From contig NZ_CP011427.1 in assembly GCF_001506165.1 (NCBI RefSeq), positions 4,030,001-4,094,000 on the forward strand: 64,000 nucleotides of DNA, written 5' to 3'. The notes under the pieces were generated by a model. That model saw nothing but the letters and a program-made list of their open reading frames with translations, ran no database searches and had not been told where the DNA came from. Both the position numbers and the translations under genes were made by a program. This document shows positions 47,194 to 55,221 of this stretch, piece after piece. Source of the stretch: Pantoea vagans. Lineage in GTDB: Bacteria > Pseudomonadota > Gammaproteobacteria > Enterobacterales > Enterobacteriaceae. Position 1 is the first letter of the stretch. Each line of letters begins with the position of its first letter.

Positions 47194-48486
47194 ATGGATC
47201 TCTCTGCTGTTCAGGCTAAACCGACGCGGCGTCGCTATATTACGCTGTTGATGATTTTTATTACGGTGGTGATTTGCTACGTCGATCGTGCCAATTTAGC
47301 CGTTGCCTCGGCGCATATTCAGGAAGAGTTTGGCATTAGCAAAGCGGAAATGGGTTACGTGTTTTCTGCCTTTGCCTGGTTATATACCTTGTGCCAGATT
47401 CCCGGCGGTTGGTTCCTCGATCGCGTTGGTTCACGCTTAACCTATTTTATTGCCATTTTCGGTTGGTCTGTGGCGACCTTATTCCAGGGCTTTGCCAGCG
47501 GATTATTATCGCTGATTGGATTACGTGCCATTACCGGTGTATTTGAAGCCCCGGCTTTTCCGACTAATAACCGTCTGGTCACCAGCTGGTTCCCGGAGCA
47601 GGAGCGTGCATCGGCAGTCGGTTTTTACACCTCAGGGCAGTTTGTCGGCCTCGCGTTTTTGACGCCGTTGCTGATCTGGATTCAGGAGTTGCTGAGCTGG
47701 CACTGGGTATTCATTATCACGGGTGGTATCGGCATTATCTGGTCACTGGTGTGGATCAAGGTGTATCAGGCACCCAGTCAAAGCAAAGCCATCAATCAGG
47801 CTGAACTGGACTATATCCGTGAAGGCGGAGCGATGGTCGATGGCGATGCGCCCGCAGCGAAAAAGACACGTACCAAACTCACCGCCGCTGACTGGAAACT
47901 GGTGTTCCACCGTAAGCTGTGTGGCGTGTATCTCGGGCAGTTTGCCGTGACCTCCACGCTGTGGTTCTTCCTGACCTGGTTCCCGAACTACCTGACGCAG
48001 GAAAAACACATTTCTGCCCTGACAGCCGGCTTTATGACCACTGTGCCGTTCCTGGCTGCCTTTGTCGGTGTGATTCTGTCAGGCATCGTGGCGGACCGGC
48101 TGGTGCGCAGTGGACGTTCACTCGGCTTTGCACGCAAAACCCCGATCATCTGCGGATTGCTGATCTCCACCTGCATCATGGGTGCGAACTACACCAACGA
48201 TCCGGTGTGGATTATGACGCTGATGGCGATCGCCTTCTTTGGCAACGGCTTTGCCTCAATTACCTGGTCGCTGGTGTCATCACTCGCTCCGGTAAGGCTG
48301 ATTGGGTTAACCGGGGGGATGTTCAACTTTATCGGCGGACTGGGCGGCATCACGGTGCCCTTGGTGGTGGGCTATCTGGCGCAGGATTACGGCTTTGCGC
48401 CTGCACTGGTGTATATCTCAGCTGTCGCCTTGATCGGTGCGCTGTCTTACATCCTGCTGGTGGGTGACGTAAAGCGCGTGGGTTAA
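47194..48486 (+). CDS. dgoT: D-galactonate transporter DgoT (MFS, ACS family)
   Basis: A 430-residue twelve-helix proton symporter with the ACS helix-1 motif [40 protein letters not shown] and [20 protein letters not shown] as in E. coli DgoT. It imports D-galactonate. GGAGAAACACC precedes the ATG. It follows dgoD after 235 bp containing a repeat, so it may have its own promoter as well as operon read-through. Confidence 0.94.
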   Translation: MDLSAVQAKPTRRRYITLLMIFITVVICYVDRANLAVASAHIQEEFGISKAEMGYVFSAFAWLYTLCQIPGGWFLDRVGSRLTYFIAIFGWSVATLFQGFASGLLSLIGLRAITGVFEAPAFPTNNRLVTSWFPEQERASAVGFYTSGQFVGLAFLTPLLIWIQELLSWHWVFIITGGIGIIWSLVWIKVYQAPSQSKAINQAELDYIREGGAMVDGDAPAAKKTRTKLTAADWKLVFHRKLCGVYLGQFAVTSTLWFFLTWFPNYLTQEKHISALTAGFMTTVPFLAAFVGVILSGIVADRLVRSGRSLGFARKTPIICGLLISTCIMGANYTNDPVWIMTLMAIAFFGNGFASITWSLVSSLAPVRLIGLTGGMFNFIGGLGGITVPLVVGYLAQDYGFAPALVYISAVALIGALSYILLVGDVKRVG

Positions 48487-48514
48487 GGGATAACGTGCGA
48501 TGAATGGGGGTAGG

Positions 48515-48532
48515 GGCGCGCCCTGGCGCGCC
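48515..48532. repeat. GC-rich inverted repeat after dgoT
   Basis: GGCGCGCC, CT, GGCGCGCC: two palindromic octamers that also pair with each other, 28 bp after the dgoT stop. They could fold as a hairpin or belong to a dispersed GC-rich repeat. No T-run follows. Confidence 0.5.
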
Positions 48533-48637
48533 GCAATTCATTGCGCGGTCTGTTCGCAAATTATTGCGCTATGCCTGCTGCGCCTCACCGCATATTCGCG
48601 TACTTTGTTCGGCAACTGTTGGATGTAAGGTTGCCTC

Positions 48638-49900
48638 ATGTCAGAAAAACAACTCACCTTTGCACAGCGTCATCATCAGCTCACCAATATCAACGTCTGG
48701 ACCGCCGACAGCCAGTGGCTGGCCTTTGACGTACGGCCTTCCGGTGCCTCATTTACCAGCTTAACTATCGAACGTGTGAACGTAGCGAGTGGCAAGGTAG
48801 AGGTGCTTTACCAAGCCCGCGATGGGGCGCACGTCGGTGTGGTGACGGTCAGCCCAGGTCTCCCACCGCGCTATGTCTGTATCCATGGCCCTGAACATCC
48901 CGATGCGCACTGGCACTACGATTTTCATCATCGCCGTGGCGTCATCGTGCAGCAGGGCAATGCCGAAAATCTGGATGCCTGCGATATCACCGCACCCTTC
49001 ACGCCAGGCGCTTTGCGCGGCGGCTCCCATGTTCATGTTTTTAGCCCGGATGGATCGCGCCTCAGCTTCACCTACAACGATCACGTGATGCATGAGAAAG
49101 ATGTACGTGAAGACCTGCGCAACGTGGGCGTTGCCGTGCCGCTGCATCCGGTATGCCCCCCCAAACAGCACCCACGTGAATATGATGGCAGCCATTACTG
49201 CGTGCTGGTGAGTCAGACCACGCGCGATCCGCAGCCAGGCAGCGATCACATCGATCGTGCTTATGAAGAGTGCTGGATTGGCGATCGCGGCTACCAGAAA
49301 GCGGATGGCCGCTGGCAGCGCTGGGCGCTGGCCTTTATTGGCGATACCCGTGCCGCCAATGGCGACAAAGTGCCAGAAGTGTTTGTGGTGGATCTGCCAG
49401 AGGCATCAGGCGATTACGCCAAAGCAGGCTCGGCGCCGTTGCAGGGCACCGCAGACACGCTACCTGCGCCACCGGCGGGGGTGCAGCAGCGGCGCATCAC
49501 ACACAGCAAAGGGCTGGCATTACAGCCACGCCACTGGCTACGTGCGGCTCCCGATGGCAGTGCGATTGCCTTCTTGCTGGCGGACGATGCGGGCGTTGTG
49601 CAGCTGTGGAGTGTCTCACCCAATGGCGGCACACCGCGCCAAATCACGCAGTTGAGCAGCAGCATTCAGTCTGCTTTTAGCTGGCAACCCTCTGGTGAAG
49701 CTATCACCTTTATCTGTGATAACAGCGTCATGCGTTGTGAAGTGGCGACAGGCCAGTGCACACGTTTAACCGCACGCAGCGCACAGCCGCCATCGGGTGA
49801 TGCGGTGGTCTGGTCACCCGATGGGAAACAGATCGCGTATATGCGAGAGGTCGAGGGCTGGCGACAACTGTTCTGCGTTAGTGCGATGTCGGCGGCATAG
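48638..49900 (+). CDS. yidR: DUF3748 beta-propeller protein YidR
   Basis: A 420-residue protein with TolB-like WD/propeller repeats. It follows E. coli YidR closely: WTADSQWLAFDVRPSGASFT, GAHVGVVTV, PEHPDAHWHYDFHHRRGVIV, LRGGSHVHVFSPDGSRLSFT, YNDHVMHEKD and KQHPREYDGSHYCVLVSQT. It has no signal peptide. The fold is that of TolB and oligogalacturonate lyase, but the function is unknown. As in E. coli it lies between the dgo genes and yidQ-ibpA. Its end overlaps yidQ by 23 bp. Confidence 0.92.
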   Translation: MSEKQLTFAQRHHQLTNINVWTADSQWLAFDVRPSGASFTSLTIERVNVASGKVEVLYQARDGAHVGVVTVSPGLPPRYVCIHGPEHPDAHWHYDFHHRRGVIVQQGNAENLDACDITAPFTPGALRGGSHVHVFSPDGSRLSFTYNDHVMHEKDVREDLRNVGVAVPLHPVCPPKQHPREYDGSHYCVLVSQTTRDPQPGSDHIDRAYEECWIGDRGYQKADGRWQRWALAFIGDTRAANGDKVPEVFVVDLPEASGDYAKAGSAPLQGTADTLPAPPAGVQQRRITHSKGLALQPRHWLRAAPDGSAIAFLLADDAGVVQLWSVSPNGGTPRQITQLSSSIQSAFSWQPSGEAITFICDNSVMRCEVATGQCTRLTARSAQPPSGDAVVWSPDGKQIAYMREVEGWRQLFCVSAMSAA

Positions 49901-50228
49901 ACGCTGCCGTCGCCAGGCTGGCCTCAGTGCCAGCCATTTTTTCGCTCTGCAGCACACGCTCATGCGCTGAATCATGGTCAGTGCGGAAGTAATCCCACGG
50001 TAAAAGGACGGTATCCAGCACAGCGGAGAAGGGCAGATCGATGGCGGCCAGTGGCTTGATCACCCAACTGGTATTGTCATCGGCAATTAAGTCTGCGCTG
50101 GCGCGCGTGCCGGGATAATAGCCCTGACTGGCGCCCGTGTGAGACATGACGCTGGAGCAACCTGAGGTAGTCAAAACACCGCAGACCAGCAAGCCTGTCA
50201 GTGGGAAGCATTTCATCATTTTCATCAT
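49878..50228 (-). CDS. yidQ: DUF1375 lipoprotein YidQ
   Basis: A lipoprotein of about 116 residues. The signal sequence ends in a lipobox-like TTSGC, followed by SSVMSHTGASQGYYPGTRAS and DLPFSAVLDTVLLPWDYFRT, which match E. coli YidQ. The protein should be lipidated and anchored to the envelope; its function is unknown. Four ATGs lie in tandem at 50225-50234, and AGGG at 50235-50238 favours the one at 50228 or 50225. It converges on yidR and is divergent from ibpA. Confidence 0.88.
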   Translation of the reverse strand: MMKMMKCFPLTGLLVCGVLTTSGCSSVMSHTGASQGYYPGTRASADLIADDNTSWVIKPLAAIDLPFSAVLDTVLLPWDYFRTDHDSAHERVLQSEKMAGTEASLATAASMPPTSH

Positions 50229-50370
50229 CATCATCCCTACAGCCAGGTCTCTGGCTGGAGTGTGTCTCTTGTTGACAGCATGGCTCTATGGCGATGTCGT
50301 GTCAGACAAGGGAAGAACTCCTGAGTGTATGCTATTTCGACAGAATTGCTGCAAAAAAATACCGATGCCC

Positions 50371-50399
50371 CTTGAAAGCTCCCTCAGCGCACCCATTTT
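50371..50399 (+). promoter_or_regulatory. Sigma-32 heat-shock promoter of ibpA
   Basis: CTTGAAA at 50371-50377, a 14-bp gap and CCCATTTT at 50392-50399 match the sigma-32 consensus CTTGAAA-N11-16-CCCCATNT nearly perfectly. Transcription would start near 50406. Confidence 0.85.
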
Positions 50400-50503
50400 T
50401 ACACTACGGTCGTGCTGCTGTCGCCGATAGGGACAGCTGCAGGCCGCACAACCTGTCCATGGTGGAAGGTTGCCAAAACTTGCTGATTTTCAGGAGTCTT
50501 TTT
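50400..50503 (+). ncRNA. ROSE-type RNA thermometer in the ibpA 5' leader
   Basis: The leader of about 100 nt contains GC-rich self-complementary segments (for example the GCTGC/GCAGC arms in the first half) and, near the start codon, ACTTGCTGATTTTCAGGAGT. In ROSE elements the UYGCU motif pairs with the AGGAG ribosome site; here TTGCT faces CAGGAG across a short loop. Heat would melt the hairpin and allow ibpA translation. Folding was judged by eye. Confidence 0.75.
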
Positions 50504-50920
50504 ATGCGTAACTTTGATCTCTCTCCGCTTTATCGTTCGGCTATTGGTTTCGACCGTCTGTTTAGCCTGCTTGAGTCCAATCAAAACCAGGCCAATGGTG
50601 GCTATCCTCCGTATAATGTCGAACTGGTGGATGAAAACCACTACCGCATCACCATTGCCGTCGCGGGCTTTGCTCAGAGTGAACTGGACATCACGGCGCA
50701 CGATAATGTGCTTGTGATCCGCGGGGCACATGCAGAAGAGCAACAGGAACGTAAGTACCTGTATCAGGGCATCGCTGAGCGTAACTTTGAGCGTAAATTC
50801 CAGCTGGCAGACCACATTGTAGTGCGCGATGCGCGCCTCGAATTGGGTCTGTTAAGCATCGATCTGGAACGCATCGTTCCGGAAGAGGCGAAACCGCGTC
50901 GGATTGAAATCCTGAATTAA
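50504..50920 (+). CDS. ibpA: Small heat-shock protein IbpA
   Basis: A 138-residue Hsp20 protein starting [20 protein letters not shown], with the alpha-crystallin domain (about 33-125: [49 protein letters not shown]) and C-terminal tail RRIEILN holding the I-x-I/L motif. It coats aggregating proteins for DnaK/ClpB refolding. CAGGAG precedes the ATG. In E. coli ibpB follows; here no second Hsp20 gene follows, in keeping with the loss of IbpB reported for Erwiniaceae. Confidence 0.96.
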   Translation: MRNFDLSPLYRSAIGFDRLFSLLESNQNQANGGYPPYNVELVDENHYRITIAVAGFAQSELDITAHDNVLVIRGAHAEEQQERKYLYQGIAERNFERKFQLADHIVVRDARLELGLLSIDLERIVPEEAKPRRIEILN

Positions 50921-50936
50921 TCACCGATAACGCGAA

Positions 50937-50956
50937 GGGCGGCCCTCAGGCCGCCC
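50937..50956. terminator. GC-rich hairpin between ibpA and the exporter gene
   Basis: GGGCGGCC, CTCA, GGCCGCCC is a perfect 8-bp stem between two converging genes, followed by ATATGTTTT on the plus strand. It can serve both ibpA and the six-gene minus-strand operon. Confidence 0.65.
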
Positions 50957-50968
50957 ATATGTTTTCCG

Positions 50969-51874
50969 TCAGGTCCGCACCCATAATCGCTGACTTACCA
51001 TCCCGCCAAATACGTTCACCAGCAGGCCGAGAATGATCACTAATGCCCCGATGATCTCCTGCGGGGAGAGGGTTTCGTCGAGCACCAATGCCGCACTGAG
51101 AATGCCCACCACCGGCACCAGCAGTGAAAGCGGTGCAACACGCCAGGTTTCATAACGGCTGAGCAAGTTACCCCAAATCGCATAACCGACAATGGTAGCC
51201 ACAAAAGCGAGATAAATCAGCGCCAACACCGTCTGCAATGAGATGTTGAGCAGGCTGGTGACGATCTCCGCTTCTCCATCAAACCACCAGGAGCAGGCGA
51301 AAAAGGGCACCACCGGCACCAGCGCACTCCATACCACCAGAGACATCACCGGCACATTGCGATTACGCAAAATGATCTTGTTGGTGATATTGCCCAAACC
51401 CCAGGACAGCGCCGCCGCTAAGGTCAGCATCATGGTGGTCAGCGTAATACCCGCCGTGGTTTGCCCCTCCATCCCTGCGGTTGCCAGCATAAACATGCCG
51501 AGTGTCGCCACGAAAATGCCGGCGATATGGTTCCAGCGCAGCTTTTCTGCCAGAAACAGCGCCCCAAGCAGCAGGGTAAAGAACGCCTGCGCCTGCAACA
51601 CCAGTGAGGCCAGGCCCGCAGGCATGCCGAGTTTAATGGCGAGGAACAGGAAGGCGAACTGACCAAAGCTGATGGTCATGCCGTACACCACCAGCCAGCG
51701 CAGCGGGATCTGCGGCCGCTTCACAAAGAAGATCGCCGGGAAGGCCACCAGGGCAAAGCGCAGCCCCGCCAGCAAGAACGGTGGCATATCGTGCAGACCC
51801 AGCTTGATCACCACAAAATTCACCCCCCATGCCACCACCACACACAGCGCTAACATCATATCTTTTACTGACAT
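50969..51874 (-). CDS. EamA-type drug/metabolite exporter
   Basis: A 301-residue protein with ten membrane helices in two EamA repeats. It is very like E. coli EamA (YdeD), the O-acetylserine/cysteine exporter: VVAWGVNFVVIKLGLHDMPP, AFPAIFFVKRPQIPL, FGQFAFLFLAIKLGMPAGLA, VATIVGYAIWGNLLSRYETW, RVAPLSLLVPVVGILSAALV. It is the last gene of the minus-strand cluster, starting 20 bp after the YbaK-type gene. In this setting it probably exports the cluster's product or an amino-acid precursor. It could also be the ordinary chromosomal EamA simply lying downstream. Confidence 0.9.
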   Translation of the reverse strand: MSVKDMMLALCVVVAWGVNFVVIKLGLHDMPPFLLAGLRFALVAFPAIFFVKRPQIPLRWLVVYGMTISFGQFAFLFLAIKLGMPAGLASLVLQAQAFFTLLLGALFLAEKLRWNHIAGIFVATLGMFMLATAGMEGQTTAGITLTTMMLTLAAALSWGLGNITNKIILRNRNVPVMSLVVWSALVPVVPFFACSWWFDGEAEIVTSLLNISLQTVLALIYLAFVATIVGYAIWGNLLSRYETWRVAPLSLLVPVVGILSAALVLDETLSPQEIIGALVIILGLLVNVFGGMVSQRLWVRT

Positions 51875-51894
51875 ACAGGTTCCTTACAGCCGCT

Positions 51895-52395
51895 TCAGGC
51901 GGTCGCCGTCACCGGAGTGGCGATGTCTGCACAACAGTCATCACCGACTACATCAAAGAAATCATTCACATTCAGCGCCACAGAGCGCTCCAGCGCCCCG
52001 GCGTTAAACCACAAGGTGCCGACATCGCGCAGGCGCGTATCAACCCGCAACGCCAGTCGGTCATCAAAACTAAACGGAGGGACAGCGCCCATCACACATT
52101 CAGTCAGTGCCTGCGCCTGCTCTGGCGCGGCGAAGGTGGATTTCTTGCCGCCAATGGCACGCGCGGCACTCTTGAAGTTGATCTTGCAGTCGCCCGGCAC
52201 GATTGCCAGCAGGTAGCGTGCTTCCGCCCCCTCCGGCATGGTGACCTCCAGCACCATCGCTTTGGCCGCTTGATGGAGATCGTTACCGCGAATCGCACTG
52301 ATCACGTCGGTTTGGCCGATGGCTTCATGCTCCACCACGCGGTAGTCGGCGCGGTGTTCATCCAGTAGGGCAATCACTTTCTCATAGGTATTCAT
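51895..52395 (-). CDS. YbaK/ProX-type aminoacyl-tRNA deacylase
   Basis: A 166-residue INS-superfamily editing protein. The catalytic lysine lies in QAAKAMVLEVTM, followed by IVPGDCKINFKSAARAIGGK and the substrate-loop motif MGAVPPFSFDDRLALRVD, as in YbaK, ProXp and PrdX. These clear wrongly charged amino acids (Ala, Cys, aminobutyrate and others) from tRNA. It lies 27 bp after the oxygenase gene and 20 bp before the exporter gene, so it is translated with the cluster. An attractive inference is that it removes the cluster's amino-acid product from tRNA as self-protection. Confidence 0.87.
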   Translation of the reverse strand: MNTYEKVIALLDEHRADYRVVEHEAIGQTDVISAIRGNDLHQAAKAMVLEVTMPEGAEARYLLAIVPGDCKINFKSAARAIGGKKSTFAAPEQAQALTECVMGAVPPFSFDDRLALRVDTRLRDVGTLWFNAGALERSVALNVNDFFDVVGDDCCADIATPVTATA

Positions 52396-52422
52396 ACTCT
52401 TTTCCTCGTCGAAGGCCTGGCG

Positions 52423-53223
52423 TTAACTCCAGGCAATGGCGTGCTTCATTTTTTTGTCGGTCAGGCCAAAGAAAAAGCCCATGGTGATTCGCGTGTCGCC
52501 TTCCACGCGATCAATCTCGTGATAAAACGCCGGGTTAAACAGATAGATATCGCCGCTGCGCGGAGAGAATTCGCACACTTCGCTGTCTTCTACCACGCCG
52601 CTCTGATAGCCGAGTTCGCCCTGGGTTTTGAAACGTTCATCAACCGGCTGCCACTTCTTGTTGAAGATGCGCAGTTCACCGCCCGCGTTGCACTCCTGCA
52701 AACAGACCACACAGCTCAGCTGATGCAGAATCTGCGTCACCGCCAGACCACTGCCAGCGGCATCGCGCACGATGTTGTCGTTATGCAGTGGATTGGCGAC
52801 GCCGTTGGCGTGGAAGCGCACGATGGAACCGGCATAGTGGCCCAGATCGGGTTCGCTGGCGGTTTGCAGGCTGTCCAGACGCAATGAGTGCTTAACCCAG
52901 TTGTAAACCTGGTCGCGCAGGCAGTGCAGTGATGGCGGCAACGCAGGCTGAATATCGCGCAGCTCGGTGAAGTAGTTTTCCGGCTCGCGGGTGTGTTTGG
53001 CCAGATAAGGGCCAAGTGTGGTCAACGCGCCATTGGGATAGTGCGATACGCGAACCTGCTCGCGGCACTGCTGTAAATCATCCACTACCGCTTCGCGCAC
53101 GTCTGGCGTGAGGAAATTTCGCAACACCAGCAATGGCACACGAGCGGTGACGATGTCATCCAGCCAGGCGCTTTCGACAAACATCTTCGGATTGATAACG
53201 CGTATCTGATTGAAAATGGCCAT
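52423..53223 (-). CDS. Fe(II)/2-oxoglutarate-dependent oxygenase-like protein
   Basis: A protein of about 266 residues with a double-stranded beta-helix iron-binding pattern: HND (H-x-D) in ANPLHNDNIVRD, a distal histidine in FNPAFYHEIDRVEGD, and the 2-oxoglutarate-binding arginine in DTRITMGFFFG. Upstream the LSCVVCLQECNAGGELRIFN segment matches the prolyl-4-hydroxylase-like 2OG-Fe(II) fold. It probably hydroxylates or otherwise oxidises an amino-acid-like substrate. GGGGGAG with an 8-base gap supports the ATG at 53223; a GTG lies three codons earlier. Its ribosome site spans the stop of the preceding amidotransferase gene. Confidence 0.82.
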   Translation of the reverse strand: MAIFNQIRVINPKMFVESAWLDDIVTARVPLLVLRNFLTPDVREAVVDDLQQCREQVRVSHYPNGALTTLGPYLAKHTREPENYFTELRDIQPALPPSLHCLRDQVYNWVKHSLRLDSLQTASEPDLGHYAGSIVRFHANGVANPLHNDNIVRDAAGSGLAVTQILHQLSCVVCLQECNAGGELRIFNKKWQPVDERFKTQGELGYQSGVVEDSEVCEFSPRSGDIYLFNPAFYHEIDRVEGDTRITMGFFFGLTDKKMKHAIAWS

Positions 53224-53228
53224 GCTGA

Positions 53229-53939
53229 TCACTCCCCCAATGGAAATTCATAAAGTTCATGGTTGTGCATACGACGCCAGTCAGACGCCGCGCCCAGTGC
53301 TGGAATAGGTTCAGAAGCGATAATTGTGGTGTTGTTGTGATGCAGGTGGTGCAGCGTGAAATAGTTGGGATAAGGCGTATCTTCAGGATGCCACTGCCAC
53401 GCCCAGGCTTTCTCTCGCGTAACGAAAATCGCATTGGCGGCGCTGCCCCCCGGTGCGACGCGCGCCATTTTGTCGCGCAGGTAGTCGCGGGTGAAATCGG
53501 CTGGCGTGGCCTGTTTGACCATGTACTCAAGGTATTCGGCGGAGTCGAAGCGGGATTCTGCCATGCCAAGCTGGGCATACACCGTGGGCAAAAAACCGTT
53601 ATGCATCATGTGCCACTGTGTGGCGCCACTGGTTCGCCACAGCGGATGAGAGAATTCGATGCCCTGATTTTTGCTCAACGTGGCATGACGCACATGCACC
53701 GCCAGAAAACGGCAGTGGCGCAGGCGATCAACATCAATGCCCGGTAAGGCATCGGCGAAGGTGCCGGTGCCGTGCAGGGTGCGAATGTGCCCCTGTTCCA
53801 GCCATAAACAGCCCCAGCCGTTAGGATGCTGCTTAATCGGACCTTCATGCGTGGCGGTTTCCCCACAACTCATGGCGCGCGCGGCATCCAGCACCGCGGC
53901 GGCGTCGAACTGGCCGTGAGCCACAATCATTCTGCACAT
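53229..53939 (-). CDS. Class II glutamine amidotransferase (Ntn-type, YafJ/EgtC-like)
   Basis: A 236-residue Ntn hydrolase. The N terminus MCRMIVAHGQ leaves a nucleophile Cys after Met removal. HPNGWGCLWLEQGH, FLAVHVRHATLSKN and MMHNGFLPTVY correspond to the GWG, H-x-R-x-A-T and HNG blocks of the class II amidotransferase site. It should release ammonia from glutamine. The ATP-grasp gene overlaps its start by 13 bp. A PP-loop ATPase two genes upstream could use the ammonia, so the two may act as a split asparagine-synthetase-like pair. EgtC-like hydrolysis of a gamma-glutamyl amide is the alternative. Confidence 0.87.
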   Translation of the reverse strand: MCRMIVAHGQFDAAAVLDAARAMSCGETATHEGPIKQHPNGWGCLWLEQGHIRTLHGTGTFADALPGIDVDRLRHCRFLAVHVRHATLSKNQGIEFSHPLWRTSGATQWHMMHNGFLPTVYAQLGMAESRFDSAEYLEYMVKQATPADFTRDYLRDKMARVAPGGSAANAIFVTREKAWAWQWHPEDTPYPNYFTLHHLHHNNTTIIASEPIPALGAASDWRRMHNHELYEFPLGE

Positions 53940-55204
53940 AGTAAATCTCTCCGTGTGGCTAAGGTCGGCACCGCGAGAATATGGTTGAACACCGCCAGTA
54001 CCTCATCACGGCTGCTGGCGGCGAGACGGAAGGTGGCGAGAATTCCGGCATGGCGGGTGAGATCGGCATACAGCGAAGAGCGGGACGACACCTCCAGCAC
54101 CGGCAGATTCAGCGGCGGCAGGAGCTGCCCGCGCTGATGCTGTGCAATCCAGCGCTCGGCGGCGTCATGCTGGAGACGCTGGCGCAAACGCAAACGTCCA
54201 ATCGCTTGCGGCTGTGGCGGGAAGTGCAAAGCGGGTAAACCGCGCCCGGCTTCAATCTGGAACGCCACTTCTGCCCAGTTGATGCCGGTAACCTCTTCCA
54301 CCAGATTCACCACCCCCATGCCTGATAAGCGGAAGCCCATTTCGAGGAAGTGCGGCTCACCGTTTACCATGATGAAGTCGATGTGGAATGCGCCCTGGCG
54401 ATAGCCAAAGGTTTCGCAGCAGAAGCTCATCAGGCTGACAAACGCGGCAGGCAGCTGTTGCGCTGCCATAGCAACATGGCCGGATTCGTAGAAGCTGATA
54501 CTGCCTTCCTCATCAATCTGGTGCTCGATCACCTTCTGACAGCAGGTCAGCGCCACCGCATGACCGTTATCCACCACGCCCTGCAGCGAGTATTCATCGC
54601 CCGCCAGCCAGCTCTCGACAATAAAGCCGCTAAAGCCGCGTCCGCCGTAGTTCATGGTTTCCACCAGCTTGGCGACGGCGGCATCCAGCTGGCTGGGTTC
54701 TTCTACTAACCAGATACCCAGCCCGCCGCCCCCATCAACCGGTTTGATCACGCAGGGGTAAAGCAGCGCATCACGCGCGTCACGAATACTGAGCGGCGAG
54801 GCGAAGAAGCGGAACTCCGGCTGGGGAAAGCGCGGCCAGGCTTTGCGTAACGCCATGCGCTGCGCATATTTGTCCGGTGGAATAAAACAGGGACCGGCAT
54901 CCGGCCCGGCCAGCAACTCACGCACGCGACCGGCGCTGGCGTTGTAGGCTTCGAAGCCTGCCAGTACCACCTGAGGGTGTTCCAGTAACCCGGCCCGCAG
55001 GCATGCCTGCAACACATCCCACGGATTTTCCGGGCGATCGAGACGCACAATCAGATCGAACGGGAGCTGAAGGCTAAGGCTCTGGTAGTCGACGAAGTCG
55101 CCCATCTCTGCCAGCACGGTAAAATAGCCTTCACGTTTTGCCACCGCGCAATAGGGATTTTGTCCGTCACGGGTGGCACCAATCTGCAGGAAAATCTTTC
55201 TCAT
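53927..55204 (-). CDS. ATP-grasp carboxylate-amine ligase
   Basis: A 425-residue ATP-grasp protein. The pre-ATP domain (KIFLQIGATRDGQNPYCAVA) resembles the BtrJ/BacD/DdaF-like ligases. The ATP-binding core shows YPCVIKPVDGGGGLGIWLVE, FIVESWLAGDEYSLQG, HIDFIMVNGEPHFLEMGFRL and SGMG. Such enzymes activate a carboxylate as an acyl phosphate and join it to an amine, often making dipeptides or modified amino acids. It lies between the PP-loop gene (17 bp gap) and the amidotransferase gene (13 bp overlap). The metal-ligand position usually E-I-N is here E-M-G. Confidence 0.87.
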   Translation of the reverse strand: MRKIFLQIGATRDGQNPYCAVAKREGYFTVLAEMGDFVDYQSLSLQLPFDLIVRLDRPENPWDVLQACLRAGLLEHPQVVLAGFEAYNASAGRVRELLAGPDAGPCFIPPDKYAQRMALRKAWPRFPQPEFRFFASPLSIRDARDALLYPCVIKPVDGGGGLGIWLVEEPSQLDAAVAKLVETMNYGGRGFSGFIVESWLAGDEYSLQGVVDNGHAVALTCCQKVIEHQIDEEGSISFYESGHVAMAAQQLPAAFVSLMSFCCETFGYRQGAFHIDFIMVNGEPHFLEMGFRLSGMGVVNLVEEVTGINWAEVAFQIEAGRGLPALHFPPQPQAIGRLRLRQRLQHDAAERWIAQHQRGQLLPPLNLPVLEVSSRSSLYADLTRHAGILATFRLAASSRDEVLAVFNHILAVPTLATRRDLLCAE

Positions 55205-55221
55205 CGCGTCGCCTTACCGGG

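Noticed and set aside
50288..50503. N-terminal extension of ibpA (in-frame upstream ATG at 50288)
   Set aside because: The extension covers the sigma-32 promoter and thermometer leader. The ATG at 50504 has CAGGAG in place and matches the IbpA N terminus.
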